48,378 nucleotides of DNA from NCBI GenBank assembly GCA_902492655.1, contig CABUMF010000013.1, positions 1-48,378 on the forward strand. Reading direction: 5' to 3'. The DNA comes from an uncultured Eubacteriales bacterium. GTDB taxonomy: Bacteria > Bacillota > Clostridia > HGM11514. The notes under the pieces were generated by a model. That model did no database searches. It had not been told where the DNA came from and saw only the letters and a program-made list of their open reading frames with translations. A program made the translations under genes and the position numbers. Positions 9,454 to 16,806 of this stretch are shown here, piece after piece (within the stretch, counting starts at the first letter, position 1; each line of letters begins with the position of its first letter).

Positions 9454-9484
9454 TTGACTCGTCCCTTAGGGGAGGTTATACAAT
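9454..9484 (+). promoter_or_regulatory. MerR-type promoter (19-bp spacer with central dyad)
   Basis: TTGACT (9454-9459) and TACAAT (9479-9484) are separated by 19 bp, and the spacer holds the dyad CCCTTAGGG (9463-9471). An over-long spacer with a central dyad is the hallmark of promoters activated by MerR-family regulators that untwist DNA. It drives the truncated ABC gene that follows. The TipAS-type MerR protein at 11143-11883 is a possible regulator. Confidence 0.6.
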
Positions 9485-9512
9485 AGCCTTATAAACTAAA
9501 AGGAGGCTATGT

Positions 9513-10004
9513 ATGAATTCTTGTATCGAAGCTAAAAGCTTAACAAAATCATTTAACGGAAGAACAGTTGCAGACAAAATTTCCTTCCGTGTAGATAAAG
9601 GAGAGGTTTTTGGTCTTTTAGGTCATAACGGAGCAGGGAAAAGTACAATCATTGATTTGCTCCTTGGACTCAAAAAGCCGGATTACGGAGCAGGAACGAT
9701 ATTTGGCTTGGATCCGGCGAAGAATCGAAAGGCGGTATTTAAACGGGTTGGCGTGCAGTTGCAATCCTCTCACTATCAAAACAATATCAGGGTGGATGAA
9801 CTTTTTATGGAAATGTCGGCTTTATATAAAAAGTGCACGGATTACCGTAAGCTGCTACGGTATTTCTCATTGGAAAAGTTTGAAAAGTCACAGGTAAACA
9901 AGCTGTCCGGCGGAGAAAGACAAAGATTGTCTGTTGCATTTGAAGTAATTCGAATTACAACAGGAACACTTGTAAAATCTGTTGATACGGAAGGGAAAAT
10001 GTAA
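9513..10004 (+). pseudogene. Truncated ABC transporter ATPase (lacks Walker B half)
   Basis: AGGAGG stands 6 nt before the ATG, and the first 145 residues are a normal drug/antimicrobial-exporter-type ATPase domain with Walker A GHNGAGKS near residue 38, the Q-loop and signature LSGGERQRLS near residue 133. Directly after the signature the sequence changes to about 20 unrelated residues and stops at 163 aa, where 230-300 aa are expected. The Walker B Asp/Glu, D-loop and switch His are all missing, so the product cannot hydrolyse ATP normally. No permease gene follows. This looks like an internal deletion that joined the middle of an ABC gene to sequence just before the acyltransferase gene. 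The promoter and ribosome site are intact. Confidence 0.75.
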
Positions 10005-10005
10005 T

Positions 10006-11070
10006 ATGCGAAGAACTTATATTGATAATATACGCTGGGCTGTCGTCCTGATTGTTTTGATTTATCATGTTTGCTATATGTTCAACGGTGTGGGTGTTGC
10101 GGGCGGTATCCCGAATGCCGCAAACATTCCCGCTTTTGATGCGCTTACATATGTTGTTTATCCGTGGTTTATGGTGCTCCTGTTCGTGATTTCGGGCATG
10201 AGTGCAAGGTATTCGCTTCAAAAAAGAACCGTAAAGCAGTTCTTAAAAGAACGCACCGAAAAACTTCTTGTTCCTTCAACCTTGGGCTTGTTTGCAATTC
10301 ACTGGATTACGGGATATTTGAATATAAAAATGGGCGGAGGTCTTTCATATATTCCTTCGGCTTTGATATATCCTATTTCCGCCGTAAGCGGAACCGGACC
10401 GCTTTGGTTTATACAAATGCTGTTTTTATTTTCATGTATTCTTGCATTTCTTAAAAAGGCAGACAAAAATGACATATTGTGGAAAACTTGTAAAAATGCA
10501 AATTTACCGATAATTTTTTTGCTCTTTGTTGTGATATTCGGAGCCGCACAGATTTTGAATATGCCAATTTTAACAACCTACCGTTTTGGAATTTATTTTG
10601 CGGCATTTCTTATCGGCTACTATGTTTTCTCCCACGATGAAGTGCAGGAAAAAATAGAAAGCGTTTGCATTCCCATGTTATGCCTTGCAGTAATCGGTGC
10701 CGTTTGTTATACCGTTTATTATTACGGAAGCGATTACGCATCCAAAGAGTGCCTTCAAAGTATTATAACCAATCTGTATTTGTGGATTGTTATACTTGCC
10801 GTTATCGGATGTGCCAAAAAATATTGCAAGGGAGAAACTGCATTAACCCGATATATGGCAAAATCAAGCTTCGGATTTTATATTTTGCATTATCCGGTAT
10901 TAACCGTCGTTTGTTATTTATTGCATTACAGGTTTGAGTTACCTGCAATATATAATTATGCGATTGCGCTTGCCGCCGAATTTATTATAACCTTCATGCT
11001 GTATGAAGTTCTGAAAAGAGTACCGATTTTACGCTATGTAATTTTGGGAATAAAAAAGCAAAAAGATTAA
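10006..11070 (+). CDS. Acyltransferase-3 family membrane protein
   Basis: The protein has 354 aa. The frame extends upstream to a TTG at 9982, but the ATG at 10006 begins the conserved opening RRTYIDNIRW and follows AAGGGA. About ten membrane helices are predicted, with the N-terminal His of the family in helix 1 (LIYHVCYMF) and the conserved R near residue 65-75. The family (OafA/EstA-like) transfers acyl groups, often acetyl, onto exported glycans, or is linked to hydrophobic-compound handling. The closest pattern is the stand-alone acyltransferases common next to MerR/TipA-like regulators in Firmicutes; the acceptor is unknown. Confidence 0.85.
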   Translation: MRRTYIDNIRWAVVLIVLIYHVCYMFNGVGVAGGIPNAANIPAFDALTYVVYPWFMVLLFVISGMSARYSLQKRTVKQFLKERTEKLLVPSTLGLFAIHWITGYLNIKMGGGLSYIPSALIYPISAVSGTGPLWFIQMLFLFSCILAFLKKADKNDILWKTCKNANLPIIFLLFVVIFGAAQILNMPILTTYRFGIYFAAFLIGYYVFSHDEVQEKIESVCIPMLCLAVIGAVCYTVYYYGSDYASKECLQSIITNLYLWIVILAVIGCAKKYCKGETALTRYMAKSSFGFYILHYPVLTVVCYLLHYRFELPAIYNYAIALAAEFIITFMLYEVLKRVPILRYVILGIKKQKD

Positions 11071-11090
11071 AAAAATCTTCAAAAAAAGTA

Positions 11091-11121
11091 TTGACTCTCA
11101 CCTTGCGTCATAGTGTATAAT
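11091..11121 (+). promoter_or_regulatory. MerR-type promoter of the TipAS regulator
   Basis: TTGACT (11091-11096) and a perfect TATAAT (11116-11121) are separated by 19 bp. This is the arrangement expected of an autoregulated MerR-family promoter. The -10 element overlaps a spurious in-frame GTG at 11113, which argues that the real start is further downstream. Confidence 0.65.
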
Positions 11122-11142
11122 CATAATCAAGGGGGCGATTTG

Positions 11143-11883
11143 ATGAATTTGAAGATAAGAGAATTTGCAAAGCTTACTGGGGTAAGTGTGCGCACACTTC
11201 ACTTTTACGATGAAATCGGACTGCTAAAGCCATCTTCTGTTGACGAGCAGAACGGCTACCGCTTTTATGATGAGAATGCACTCATGCGGATGCAGGAGAT
11301 TTTGTTTTACCGCGAGCTTGATTTTCCCTTGAAAGAGATTCGTATGATTTTGTCCTCTCCCTATTACGACAAACAAAATGCGCTGAAGAAGCAAAGAGAT
11401 TTGCTTGTTTTGAAAAAAGAACGGTTGGAACGCATAATTTCAGCTCTTGACGGCGCAATGGAAGGAGAAGGAGTAAATATGACCGTTTTTGATAACAGTG
11501 AATTTGAAAGAAAGCGAAATGAATACGCAAAGGAAGCAAAGGTTAAGTGGGGAAATACCGTTTTTTACAAGGAATATGCCAAAAAGACTGCAGAATATTC
11601 TGAGGATAAGCACAGGCAAGTAAACTACGATATGGACGAGAAAATTTCGGAATTTGCGATTTTAATGCGAAACGGCTTTGCCCCGTGTAGCCCGGAGGTT
11701 CAAGCGCTTGCTGAAAAATGGCAGAATTTCATCACCGAAAATTACTACACCTGCACCAAAGAAATTCTTGCAGGCCTTGGGGATATGTATGTTGCCGACG
11801 AGCGGTTTATGAAAAATATTGATCGCCACGGCGTAGGTACTGCTCAGTTTATGAGCGATGCAATAAAAGCATATTGCAAGTAA
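11143..11883 (+). CDS. MerR-family regulator with TipAS ligand-binding domain
   Basis: The protein has 246 aa from the ATG at 11143, preceded by AAGGGGG. Residues 1-70 are the winged helix-turn-helix of MerR proteins (VSVRTLHFYDEIGLLKPS), residues 75-115 the dimerising coiled coil, and residues 145-246 an all-helical TipAS domain. TipAS domains bind thiopeptide-like and other hydrophobic drugs and switch the MerR dimer to an activator at promoters with 19-bp spacers. Two such promoters occur here, its own and the one at 9454, so self-activation and control of the neighbouring genes is the likely regulation. A terminator follows. Confidence 0.88.
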   Translation: MNLKIREFAKLTGVSVRTLHFYDEIGLLKPSSVDEQNGYRFYDENALMRMQEILFYRELDFPLKEIRMILSSPYYDKQNALKKQRDLLVLKKERLERIISALDGAMEGEGVNMTVFDNSEFERKRNEYAKEAKVKWGNTVFYKEYAKKTAEYSEDKHRQVNYDMDEKISEFAILMRNGFAPCSPEVQALAEKWQNFITENYYTCTKEILAGLGDMYVADERFMKNIDRHGVGTAQFMSDAIKAYCK

Positions 11884-11902
11884 TACTGTTGTTATTCTGA
11901 TG

Positions 11903-11939
11903 ATTTGCCCTTAGGAATAATCCCGAGGGCAAATTTTTT
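11903..11939 (+). terminator. Terminator after the MerR/TipAS gene
   Basis: ATTTGCCCT (11903-11911) pairs with AGGGCAAAT (11926-11934), followed by a run of T. It closes the MerR unit and separates it from the GntR operon. Confidence 0.75.
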
Positions 11940-11960
11940 ATATTTTTTTTGCAAAAACTA

Positions 11961-11989
11961 TTGACAAAAACACTATAACTGTATATAAT
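11961..11989 (+). promoter_or_regulatory. Sigma-A promoter of the GntR-ABC operon
   Basis: Perfect -35 TTGACA (11961-11966), 17-bp spacer and perfect -10 TATAAT (11984-11989). The -10 is embedded in the palindromic operator, so a bound repressor would block polymerase. Confidence 0.8.
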
Positions 11990-12002
11990 AAATATATACA
12001 GT
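11978..12002. promoter_or_regulatory. Palindromic operator, probable GntR (YtrA-type) site
   Basis: ACTGTATATA (11978-11987) and TATATACAGT (11993-12002) are perfect inverted repeats around the 5-bp centre ATAAA. The site overlaps the -10 box of the operon encoding a YtrA-type GntR regulator 19 nt downstream. Such regulators typically repress their own operon from a palindrome of this kind, so autoregulation is the natural reading. Confidence 0.75.
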
Positions 12003-12020
12003 ATTAACAGAGGTGATTGC

Positions 12021-12395
12021 GTGAATATTTTAATTGACAACAAAAGCGGAACACCGATTTACGATCAGATATATTCTCAGATAAAAAGTCAGATTATAAG
12101 CGGTGAATTAAAGCAGGATGAAATGCTTCCGTCCATAAGAGGTCTTGCGAAGGACCTCCGTATCAGCTTTATCACCACAAAGCGTGCTTACGAAGAGCTT
12201 GAAAAGGAAGGCTTTATCTACACTCTGCCTGCCAAAGGTTGCTATGTTGCTCCAAAGAATTTAGAGCTTTTGAGAGAGGAAAATCTTAAAAAGATTGAAG
12301 AGCATATAGATGAGATTGTCAGGCTTGCGGCATCATGCAATCTGACAAAGCAGGATATTACGGAAATGATTAATTTCAGTTTGGAGGAACAATGA
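12021..12395 (+). CDS. GntR-family (YtrA subfamily) transcriptional regulator
   Basis: The protein has 124 aa, the short length typical of YtrA-type regulators. The GTG start follows AGAGGTGAT. Residues 5-75 form the winged helix-turn-helix (PIYDQIYSQIKSQIISGEL, then LAKDLRISFITTKRAYEEL); the remaining ~45 residues are a short helical dimerisation tail without a large effector domain. In Bacillus such proteins repress ABC exporters induced by wall-active peptides. Here it overlaps the downstream ATPase gene, and its probable operator covers its own promoter. Confidence 0.88.
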   Translation: MNILIDNKSGTPIYDQIYSQIKSQIISGELKQDEMLPSIRGLAKDLRISFITTKRAYEELEKEGFIYTLPAKGCYVAPKNLELLREENLKKIEEHIDEIVRLAASCNLTKQDITEMINFSLEEQ

Positions 12396-13237
12396 TGAAC
12401 GCACTCGAAATAAAAAATCTTACAAAAACTTATCCCGACTTTACTCTTGATAACTTAAATCTGACGCTTCCGAGCGGGTGCATTATGGGGCTTATCGGTG
12501 AGAATGGCGCCGGAAAAAGCACCACAATAAAGCTTATTCTCGATATGATTCATAAGGACAGCGGCAGTATCACAATTCTCGGAAGGGATAACGGGGACTG
12601 TATCGAGCTTACAAAAGAGGAAATCGGCGTTGTTTTGGACGAGGTGGGTTTTCCGGAATGCTTAAATGCAGAGCAGGTGGGCAATGTAATGCGCCATACA
12701 TTTAAAAACTGGGACGGAGCCGAATACGCCCGACTGGTTAAAAAGCTTTCTCTGCCGGTAAAAAAGCAGTTCAAGGAACTGTCTCGAGGTATGAAAATGA
12801 AGCTTGGAATTGCTGTTGCCATGTCCCATAACAGTAAGCTGCTTATTTTGGACGAGGCTACATCGGGGCTTGACCCGGTGGTTCGGGACGAGGTTATCGA
12901 AATGCTTTGCGATTTCACAAGGGATGAGAGCCATTCCGTTCTCATTTCCTCTCACATTGTAAGCGACCTTGAAAAGCTTTGCGATTATGTTGCGTTCCTT
13001 CATAAAGGAAAACTGCTTTTATGCGAGGAAAAGGATTTGTTATTGGCTCAATACGGCATTTTGCATTGTACAGCCGAGGAGCTTGTTGCACTGCCGATTG
13101 ATGCGGTGATATGCAAAAAAGAAAATGCCTATGGGGTTTGCGCCTTGGTTAAAAGAAGTGCGGTGCCTTCGGGATTTCAAATAAGCCCTGTTAGCATTGA
13201 GGAGCTTTTTGTGTTCATGGTAAAGGAGGAAAGGTGA
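12395..13237 (+). CDS. ABC transporter ATP-binding protein (YtrB-like)
   Basis: The protein has 280 aa. ATG codons at 12392 and 12395 are both possible; GGAGG at 12383-12387 is better spaced for 12395. Walker A GENGAGKS, a degenerate signature LSRGMKMKLG, Walker B LLILDEATSGLD and the switch His (ISSHIVSDL) are all visible. It is a full-length BcrA/YtrB-type ATPase, in contrast to the truncated copy at 9513. With the permease starting 2 nt after its stop it should form an ABC-2 exporter controlled by the GntR regulator. The substrate is unknown; wall-active peptides are a family-based guess. Confidence 0.9.
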   Translation: MNALEIKNLTKTYPDFTLDNLNLTLPSGCIMGLIGENGAGKSTTIKLILDMIHKDSGSITILGRDNGDCIELTKEEIGVVLDEVGFPECLNAEQVGNVMRHTFKNWDGAEYARLVKKLSLPVKKQFKELSRGMKMKLGIAVAMSHNSKLLILDEATSGLDPVVRDEVIEMLCDFTRDESHSVLISSHIVSDLEKLCDYVAFLHKGKLLLCEEKDLLLAQYGILHCTAEELVALPIDAVICKKENAYGVCALVKRSAVPSGFQISPVSIEELFVFMVKEER

Positions 13238-13238
13238 C

Positions 13239-13865
13239 ATGAAGGGACTGATACTTAAGGATTTGTATATGATTAAAAGCTATTGCAAATCATATCTGTT
13301 AATTGCGGTTGTGTTTTTTGCGGTGTCATTTGCAGGCAATAACAATATGTTTTTTGTGTTTTACCCATGCTTGCTTTGCGGAATGATTCCCGTCACGTTA
13401 CTTGGATATGACGAGAGAAGTCGCTGGATTCAGTACTGCGGAACAATGCCTTATACAAAAACGCAGATTGTTTCCGCCAAATACTTGATAGGTTTATTCT
13501 CACAGCTTATTTTTTTAATTCTTACGGGAGTTGCACAATCGGTAAAAATGATTGTAAACGATAATTTCGTAATGAGTGATTTTACAGCATTAATGTTGCT
13601 GATGCTGTTTTTATCAACATTTTCCTCCTCTATATCGCTTCCGTTTATCTTTAAGTACGGTGTTGAAAAGGGAAGAGTAGCTTACTATGGTATGATCTGT
13701 TTTGTGTGCGCTGCAAGCTTTTGGGCAGCGGCAGCATTAAATTGGGAAAGAGCGGAAGGATTAAAGCCGTATTTAATATTGATATTACTCGCCGTATTCG
13801 GAACGGTTGTATATGTTTTTTCATGGTACTTGTCCGTAGTATTTTATAAAAAGAGAGAAGTATAA
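13239..13865 (+). CDS. ABC-2 type permease of the GntR-controlled exporter
   Basis: The protein has 208 aa with six predicted membrane segments: about residues 18-35, 38-58, 82-105, 115-135, 148-165 and 175-197. It opens with MKGLILKDLYMIKSY, a pattern common to ABC-2 (ABC2_membrane_5-like) permeases encoded after YtrB-type ATPases. AAGGAGGAAAGG precedes the ATG. It has no terminator; a decayed sensor-kinase frame opens only 8 nt after its stop. Confidence 0.8.
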   Translation: MKGLILKDLYMIKSYCKSYLLIAVVFFAVSFAGNNNMFFVFYPCLLCGMIPVTLLGYDERSRWIQYCGTMPYTKTQIVSAKYLIGLFSQLIFLILTGVAQSVKMIVNDNFVMSDFTALMLLMLFLSTFSSSISLPFIFKYGVEKGRVAYYGMICFVCAASFWAAAALNWERAEGLKPYLILILLAVFGTVVYVFSWYLSVVFYKKREV

Positions 13866-13935
13866 ATAATAATATGTTAAAGAAGGCGATGCCCGCAGAG
13901 AAACGGTTGACGGTAAGGAGTACATTGTTTATGAT

Positions 13936-14940
13936 GTGCAAAAACGCGCCAATCCGGCTATGGGGCAGGGCGGATTCTGGATCAGAGGTGCAGAGTCCGT
14001 TAATTCTACGATACTTCTCGGGCGTTCCGCAATGGTTGTAATCCTGATAATAATTCCCCTGATTTTGTTGCTTACGGCGCTCGGAGGGTATTATATTACA
14101 AAAAAGGCTTTTTTGCCTGTTAACAGTATTATAAAGACGGCAAACGATATTTCTTTGCAGAACGATCTGACACGCAGAATAGAAATCAGAGAGGACGCAA
14201 AAGACGATGAGCTTCTTAAGCTGTCTGTTACCCTTAACAAAATGCTCGACAAAATTGAATGCTTGATCATGCAGGAGAAGCAATTTACCTCCGACGCTTC
14301 TCATGAGCTGAGAACTCCGATCAGCGTTATTCTTGCTCAGGGTGAATATCTTTTGGATATTTCCGAAAACGATAAAGAAAAAGAGCTTGCCGAAAATATA
14401 GTAACCAAATCCAAGCAGATTTCCAAGCTCGTATCAAGACTTTTGCTTCTTGCAAGAATTGATCAGAAAAGACAACAATTCAAGAGGGAAAAGGTCGACC
14501 TCGGAATTTTGGCGGATATTGCCGTTGACAGCATGAAGGACCTGGCAACAAAGAAGAATATTTCCCTTATCAGCAATGTCCCTGACAATCTCATTGTTAA
14601 GGCTGATGAGCCACTGCTTTTAAGTGCGATTACAAACATCATCAGCAACGGAATTAAATACGGGAATGATTCGGGTTATGTTTCTGTTACCGCTTCAAAA
14701 CTTGACGAAAAAAGTGCGGAAATAATCATTTCCGATAACGGAATCGGTATTGCAAAGGAAAATCTCGATAAAATTTGGGTTCGCTTCTACAGGGTTGACG
14801 ATGTACGCAACGATGAATACGGAAGTAACGGATTGGGACTGTCTATGGTTAAGAGCATTATTGAGCTTCACGGCGGCGAAATTTTTGTAAAGAGCGAAGA
14901 AGGCAAGGGGACAGAGTTCAGAATTGTACTTAAATGGTGA
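13936..14940 (+). CDS. Sensor histidine kinase, 5'-truncated
   Basis: The kinase half is intact: a membrane helix (about residues 31-54), HAMP linker, HisKA box with the phospho-acceptor His in SHELRTP (residue 123 counted from the GTG at 13936) and HATPase_c with the N box (NIISNGIKYG), DNGIGI and GLGLSMVK. The reading frame is open back to 13873 and encodes what looks like the end of an extracellular sensor domain, but there is no start codon with a ribosome site, no first membrane helix and no response-regulator gene. The 5' part has therefore been lost at a junction just behind the permease stop. It may be a remnant or may be translated from a weak start such as this GTG. Similar full-length kinases have about 450-480 aa. 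Confidence 0.8.
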   Translation: MQKRANPAMGQGGFWIRGAESVNSTILLGRSAMVVILIIIPLILLLTALGGYYITKKAFLPVNSIIKTANDISLQNDLTRRIEIREDAKDDELLKLSVTLNKMLDKIECLIMQEKQFTSDASHELRTPISVILAQGEYLLDISENDKEKELAENIVTKSKQISKLVSRLLLLARIDQKRQQFKREKVDLGILADIAVDSMKDLATKKNISLISNVPDNLIVKADEPLLLSAITNIISNGIKYGNDSGYVSVTASKLDEKSAEIIISDNGIGIAKENLDKIWVRFYRVDDVRNDEYGSNGLGLSMVKSIIELHGGEIFVKSEEGKGTEFRIVLKW

Positions 14941-14999
14941 AAGAGTATAGCGGTATTAAGGTTAAATTACCACTTTTAACAACTAAATCGTATAATTGC

Positions 15000-15039
15000 A
15001 AAAAATCAATATTTTTTGTTGAAAACATATTGATTTTTT
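15000..15039. repeat. 13-bp perfect inverted repeat upstream of the stalk-protein promoter
   Basis: AAAAAATCAATAT (15000-15012) and ATATTGATTTTTT (15027-15039) are perfect inverted repeats with a 14-nt loop. The right arm overlaps the -35 box of the following promoter and ends in a T-run, so it may be an operator, a weak terminator for the kinase remnant, or both. Confidence 0.55.
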
Positions 15040-15058
15040 AAGAGATTGATGTTATAAT
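15030..15058 (+). promoter_or_regulatory. Sigma-A promoter of the secreted stalk protein
   Basis: TTGATT (15030-15035), 17-bp spacer and perfect TATAAT (15053-15058), with a leader of about 75 nt before the coding sequence. Confidence 0.7.
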
Positions 15059-15071
15059 AAACACATAAATT

Positions 15072-15113
15072 AAACTGCGTAAAGCGCAGTTTGTACCGAT
15101 GTTTTCAATCGGT
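15072..15113 (+). promoter_or_regulatory. Two tandem stem-loops in the 5' leader
   Basis: AAACTGCG/CGCAGTTT (15072-15079 / 15085-15092) and ACCGAT/ATCGGT (15095-15100 / 15108-15113) form two perfect hairpins only 2 nt apart, close to the 5' end of the expected transcript and before AAAGGAGAT. Neither has a T-tract. Structured leaders of this kind can stabilise messages for abundant surface proteins; that role is inferred. Confidence 0.55.
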
Positions 15114-15141
15114 AAAATAAAATTTAAAGGAGATAAACGAA

Positions 15142-16677
15142 ATGAAGAATTTCAAGAAAACAATCGCATTGCTTCTTGCAGCAACCGTTACCGTATCTTC
15201 GGTGGCAGTTTTTGCGGAAGAAGCAGAAACAACAGAGACAACAGAAGACGGCGCAGTCCTCGTTGCAACAGCCGATGATGCTGAAGAAAAAGCAGTGGAC
15301 TCTATCGAAATTGAGACTGTCAACCTCGGTGATTATATTTCTGAGAGCGACAAATGGGGTTCTGACAACAACAAGGCAATCACCTTTGATAACAGCAAAA
15401 TCAGCAATGGTAACGACACTACAATGTATGTAGCTTACACAGAGGATAACTTTGCAAACAAACTTGTTCAGTTTAAGCAGACCTTTAACTTTGACGGGGG
15501 AAAAGCCTGGGGCGGATTTATTCTTAATTCGTCATCCTACACCTCTGCTATCTGGGGCGGCGGAAGAGGCTATCTTGTTGTTGTTAAAGAATCACAAATT
15601 GAACTTCAGAAGTATAGCAAAGAAGGTCAGAGATTCGTTTCCATTGTCAAAAACGATTACATAAAGGACAATACTCCCGCAAATATCAGTGCAGGTGCAG
15701 TTAATGTAAACGGCGGCGTAAACATTTTCATGTTCGTTGACGGCAAGTGTGTATTTAACTGGTTCGATGCCGCTGAAGATGCCGTTACAGAGGGCAACTT
15801 CTTCACAATTTATGAAACAAGCGGTTCTCAGACAGCAGCCTTTGACGGTGAAGAAATTCCTGCTGTTCCCGCAGCTCTTAAGATTACGGGTAAGGCAACT
15901 GCAGGCGAGCTCTTCAAGGCTGAAATAGTCAATGCATCCTTTGGTTCGGAAGCAACAGAGGAATATACATATGAGTGGTTCTATAATGATGAAGAATCCG
16001 GTAAGCTCAACGAAATTGAAGAAGCCGGCAAGTCGGAATTCGGTTCAAAGTACACGCCCGCAGGAGTTTATGAAAATTCTGTTGGCACAGGAGAAACTCA
16101 TGTTGTAGCGGAAGAAGAAGTTGGCGGATATTATATCGTTGAAGTTAAGGATTCCGAAGGAAACACTGTTCTTACAAGTGCTCCTACGGTTGTAAATAAC
16201 TATCAATACATCATTTCCGATTCTGTAGTTCTTTGTATCGACTGCGAGTATTCATATGTAAAGGGTGTTAAATCTCAGATTGACCCCGAAGATTACAATG
16301 TTTCTCCTACAATAGTTGATTCAAGAACTCTCGTTCCGGTAAGATTTGTTGCCGAAAGCCTCGGTGCTGAGGTTGGATGGGACAATGATACAAAGAAGAT
16401 TACCATTGACCTTGACGGAAAGCAGATTGTTATGACTCTTAACGATAAGAATTACACCGTTGACGGTGAAGCCTTCGAGCTTGATGTTCCCGCACAGGTT
16501 ATGTACGAAAGAACTATGGTTCCCGTAAGAGTTGTTTCCGAAGCTTTCGGAAAGTCGGTAATCTGGGACGAAGAAAATCAGCTTATTTTTATTACGGACA
16601 GTGACATCACGATTGATCCCGAAGCTGAAACATCTACATTTGCATACATTCATGAAAAGATTTTAAAGAGAATGTAG
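15142..16677 (+). CDS. Secreted stalk-domain protein (copper amine oxidase-like N-terminal domain)
   Basis: The protein has 511 aa. A Sec signal peptide is evident (basic start, hydrophobic residues 9-25, cleavage near VFAEEA), then an acidic Glu/Thr-rich linker. Residues 50-240 form a beta-rich region with many Gly/Trp/Tyr residues that could be a jelly-roll-like domain. Residues 245-355 look Ig-like. Residues 360-495 are two stalk repeats, marked by SRTLVPVRFVAESLGAEVGW and ERTMVPVRVVSEAFG. Stalk domains are common in clostridial exported proteins and are thought to bind wall components; this part is not an amine oxidase. It is monocistronic, with its own promoter, structured leader and terminator, which suits an abundant surface protein. 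Substrate unknown. Confidence 0.85.
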   Translation: MKNFKKTIALLLAATVTVSSVAVFAEEAETTETTEDGAVLVATADDAEEKAVDSIEIETVNLGDYISESDKWGSDNNKAITFDNSKISNGNDTTMYVAYTEDNFANKLVQFKQTFNFDGGKAWGGFILNSSSYTSAIWGGGRGYLVVVKESQIELQKYSKEGQRFVSIVKNDYIKDNTPANISAGAVNVNGGVNIFMFVDGKCVFNWFDAAEDAVTEGNFFTIYETSGSQTAAFDGEEIPAVPAALKITGKATAGELFKAEIVNASFGSEATEEYTYEWFYNDEESGKLNEIEEAGKSEFGSKYTPAGVYENSVGTGETHVVAEEEVGGYYIVEVKDSEGNTVLTSAPTVVNNYQYIISDSVVLCIDCEYSYVKGVKSQIDPEDYNVSPTIVDSRTLVPVRFVAESLGAEVGWDNDTKKITIDLDGKQIVMTLNDKNYTVDGEAFELDVPAQVMYERTMVPVRVVSEAFGKSVIWDEENQLIFITDSDITIDPEAETSTFAYIHEKILKRM

Positions 16678-16686
16678 TAATAATAA

Positions 16687-16726
16687 CACCCCTTATTGTC
16701 ATATGACAATAGGGGGTGCTTTTTTT
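16687..16726. terminator. Bidirectional terminator between the stalk-protein gene and metA
   Basis: CACCCCTTATTGTCA (16687-16701) pairs with TGACAATAGGGGGTG (16704-16718) with one G-U pair and a 2-nt loop, followed by seven T. On the other strand a T-rich tract also follows, so it can serve both convergent genes. Confidence 0.85.
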
Positions 16727-16806
16727 GAAGAAACGATATTTTGTTTTTATGTTGATTCTTATGGCGTTTCTTGTATTCTGGTATGTATATCTTATAAAAA
16801 ACAGTA

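Noticed and set aside
9409..9495. 28-codon frame upstream of the truncated ABC gene
   Set aside because: It runs through the MerR-type promoter and has no recognisable features.
11063..11080. AAGATT/AATCTT hairpin after the acyltransferase gene
   Set aside because: The stem is only A/T-rich and no T-tract follows on the plus strand, so it is not a convincing terminator.
13874..14041. 55-codon ATG frame at the head of the truncated kinase
   Set aside because: It is out of frame with the kinase, has no family resemblance and overlaps the recognisable sensor-domain remnant.
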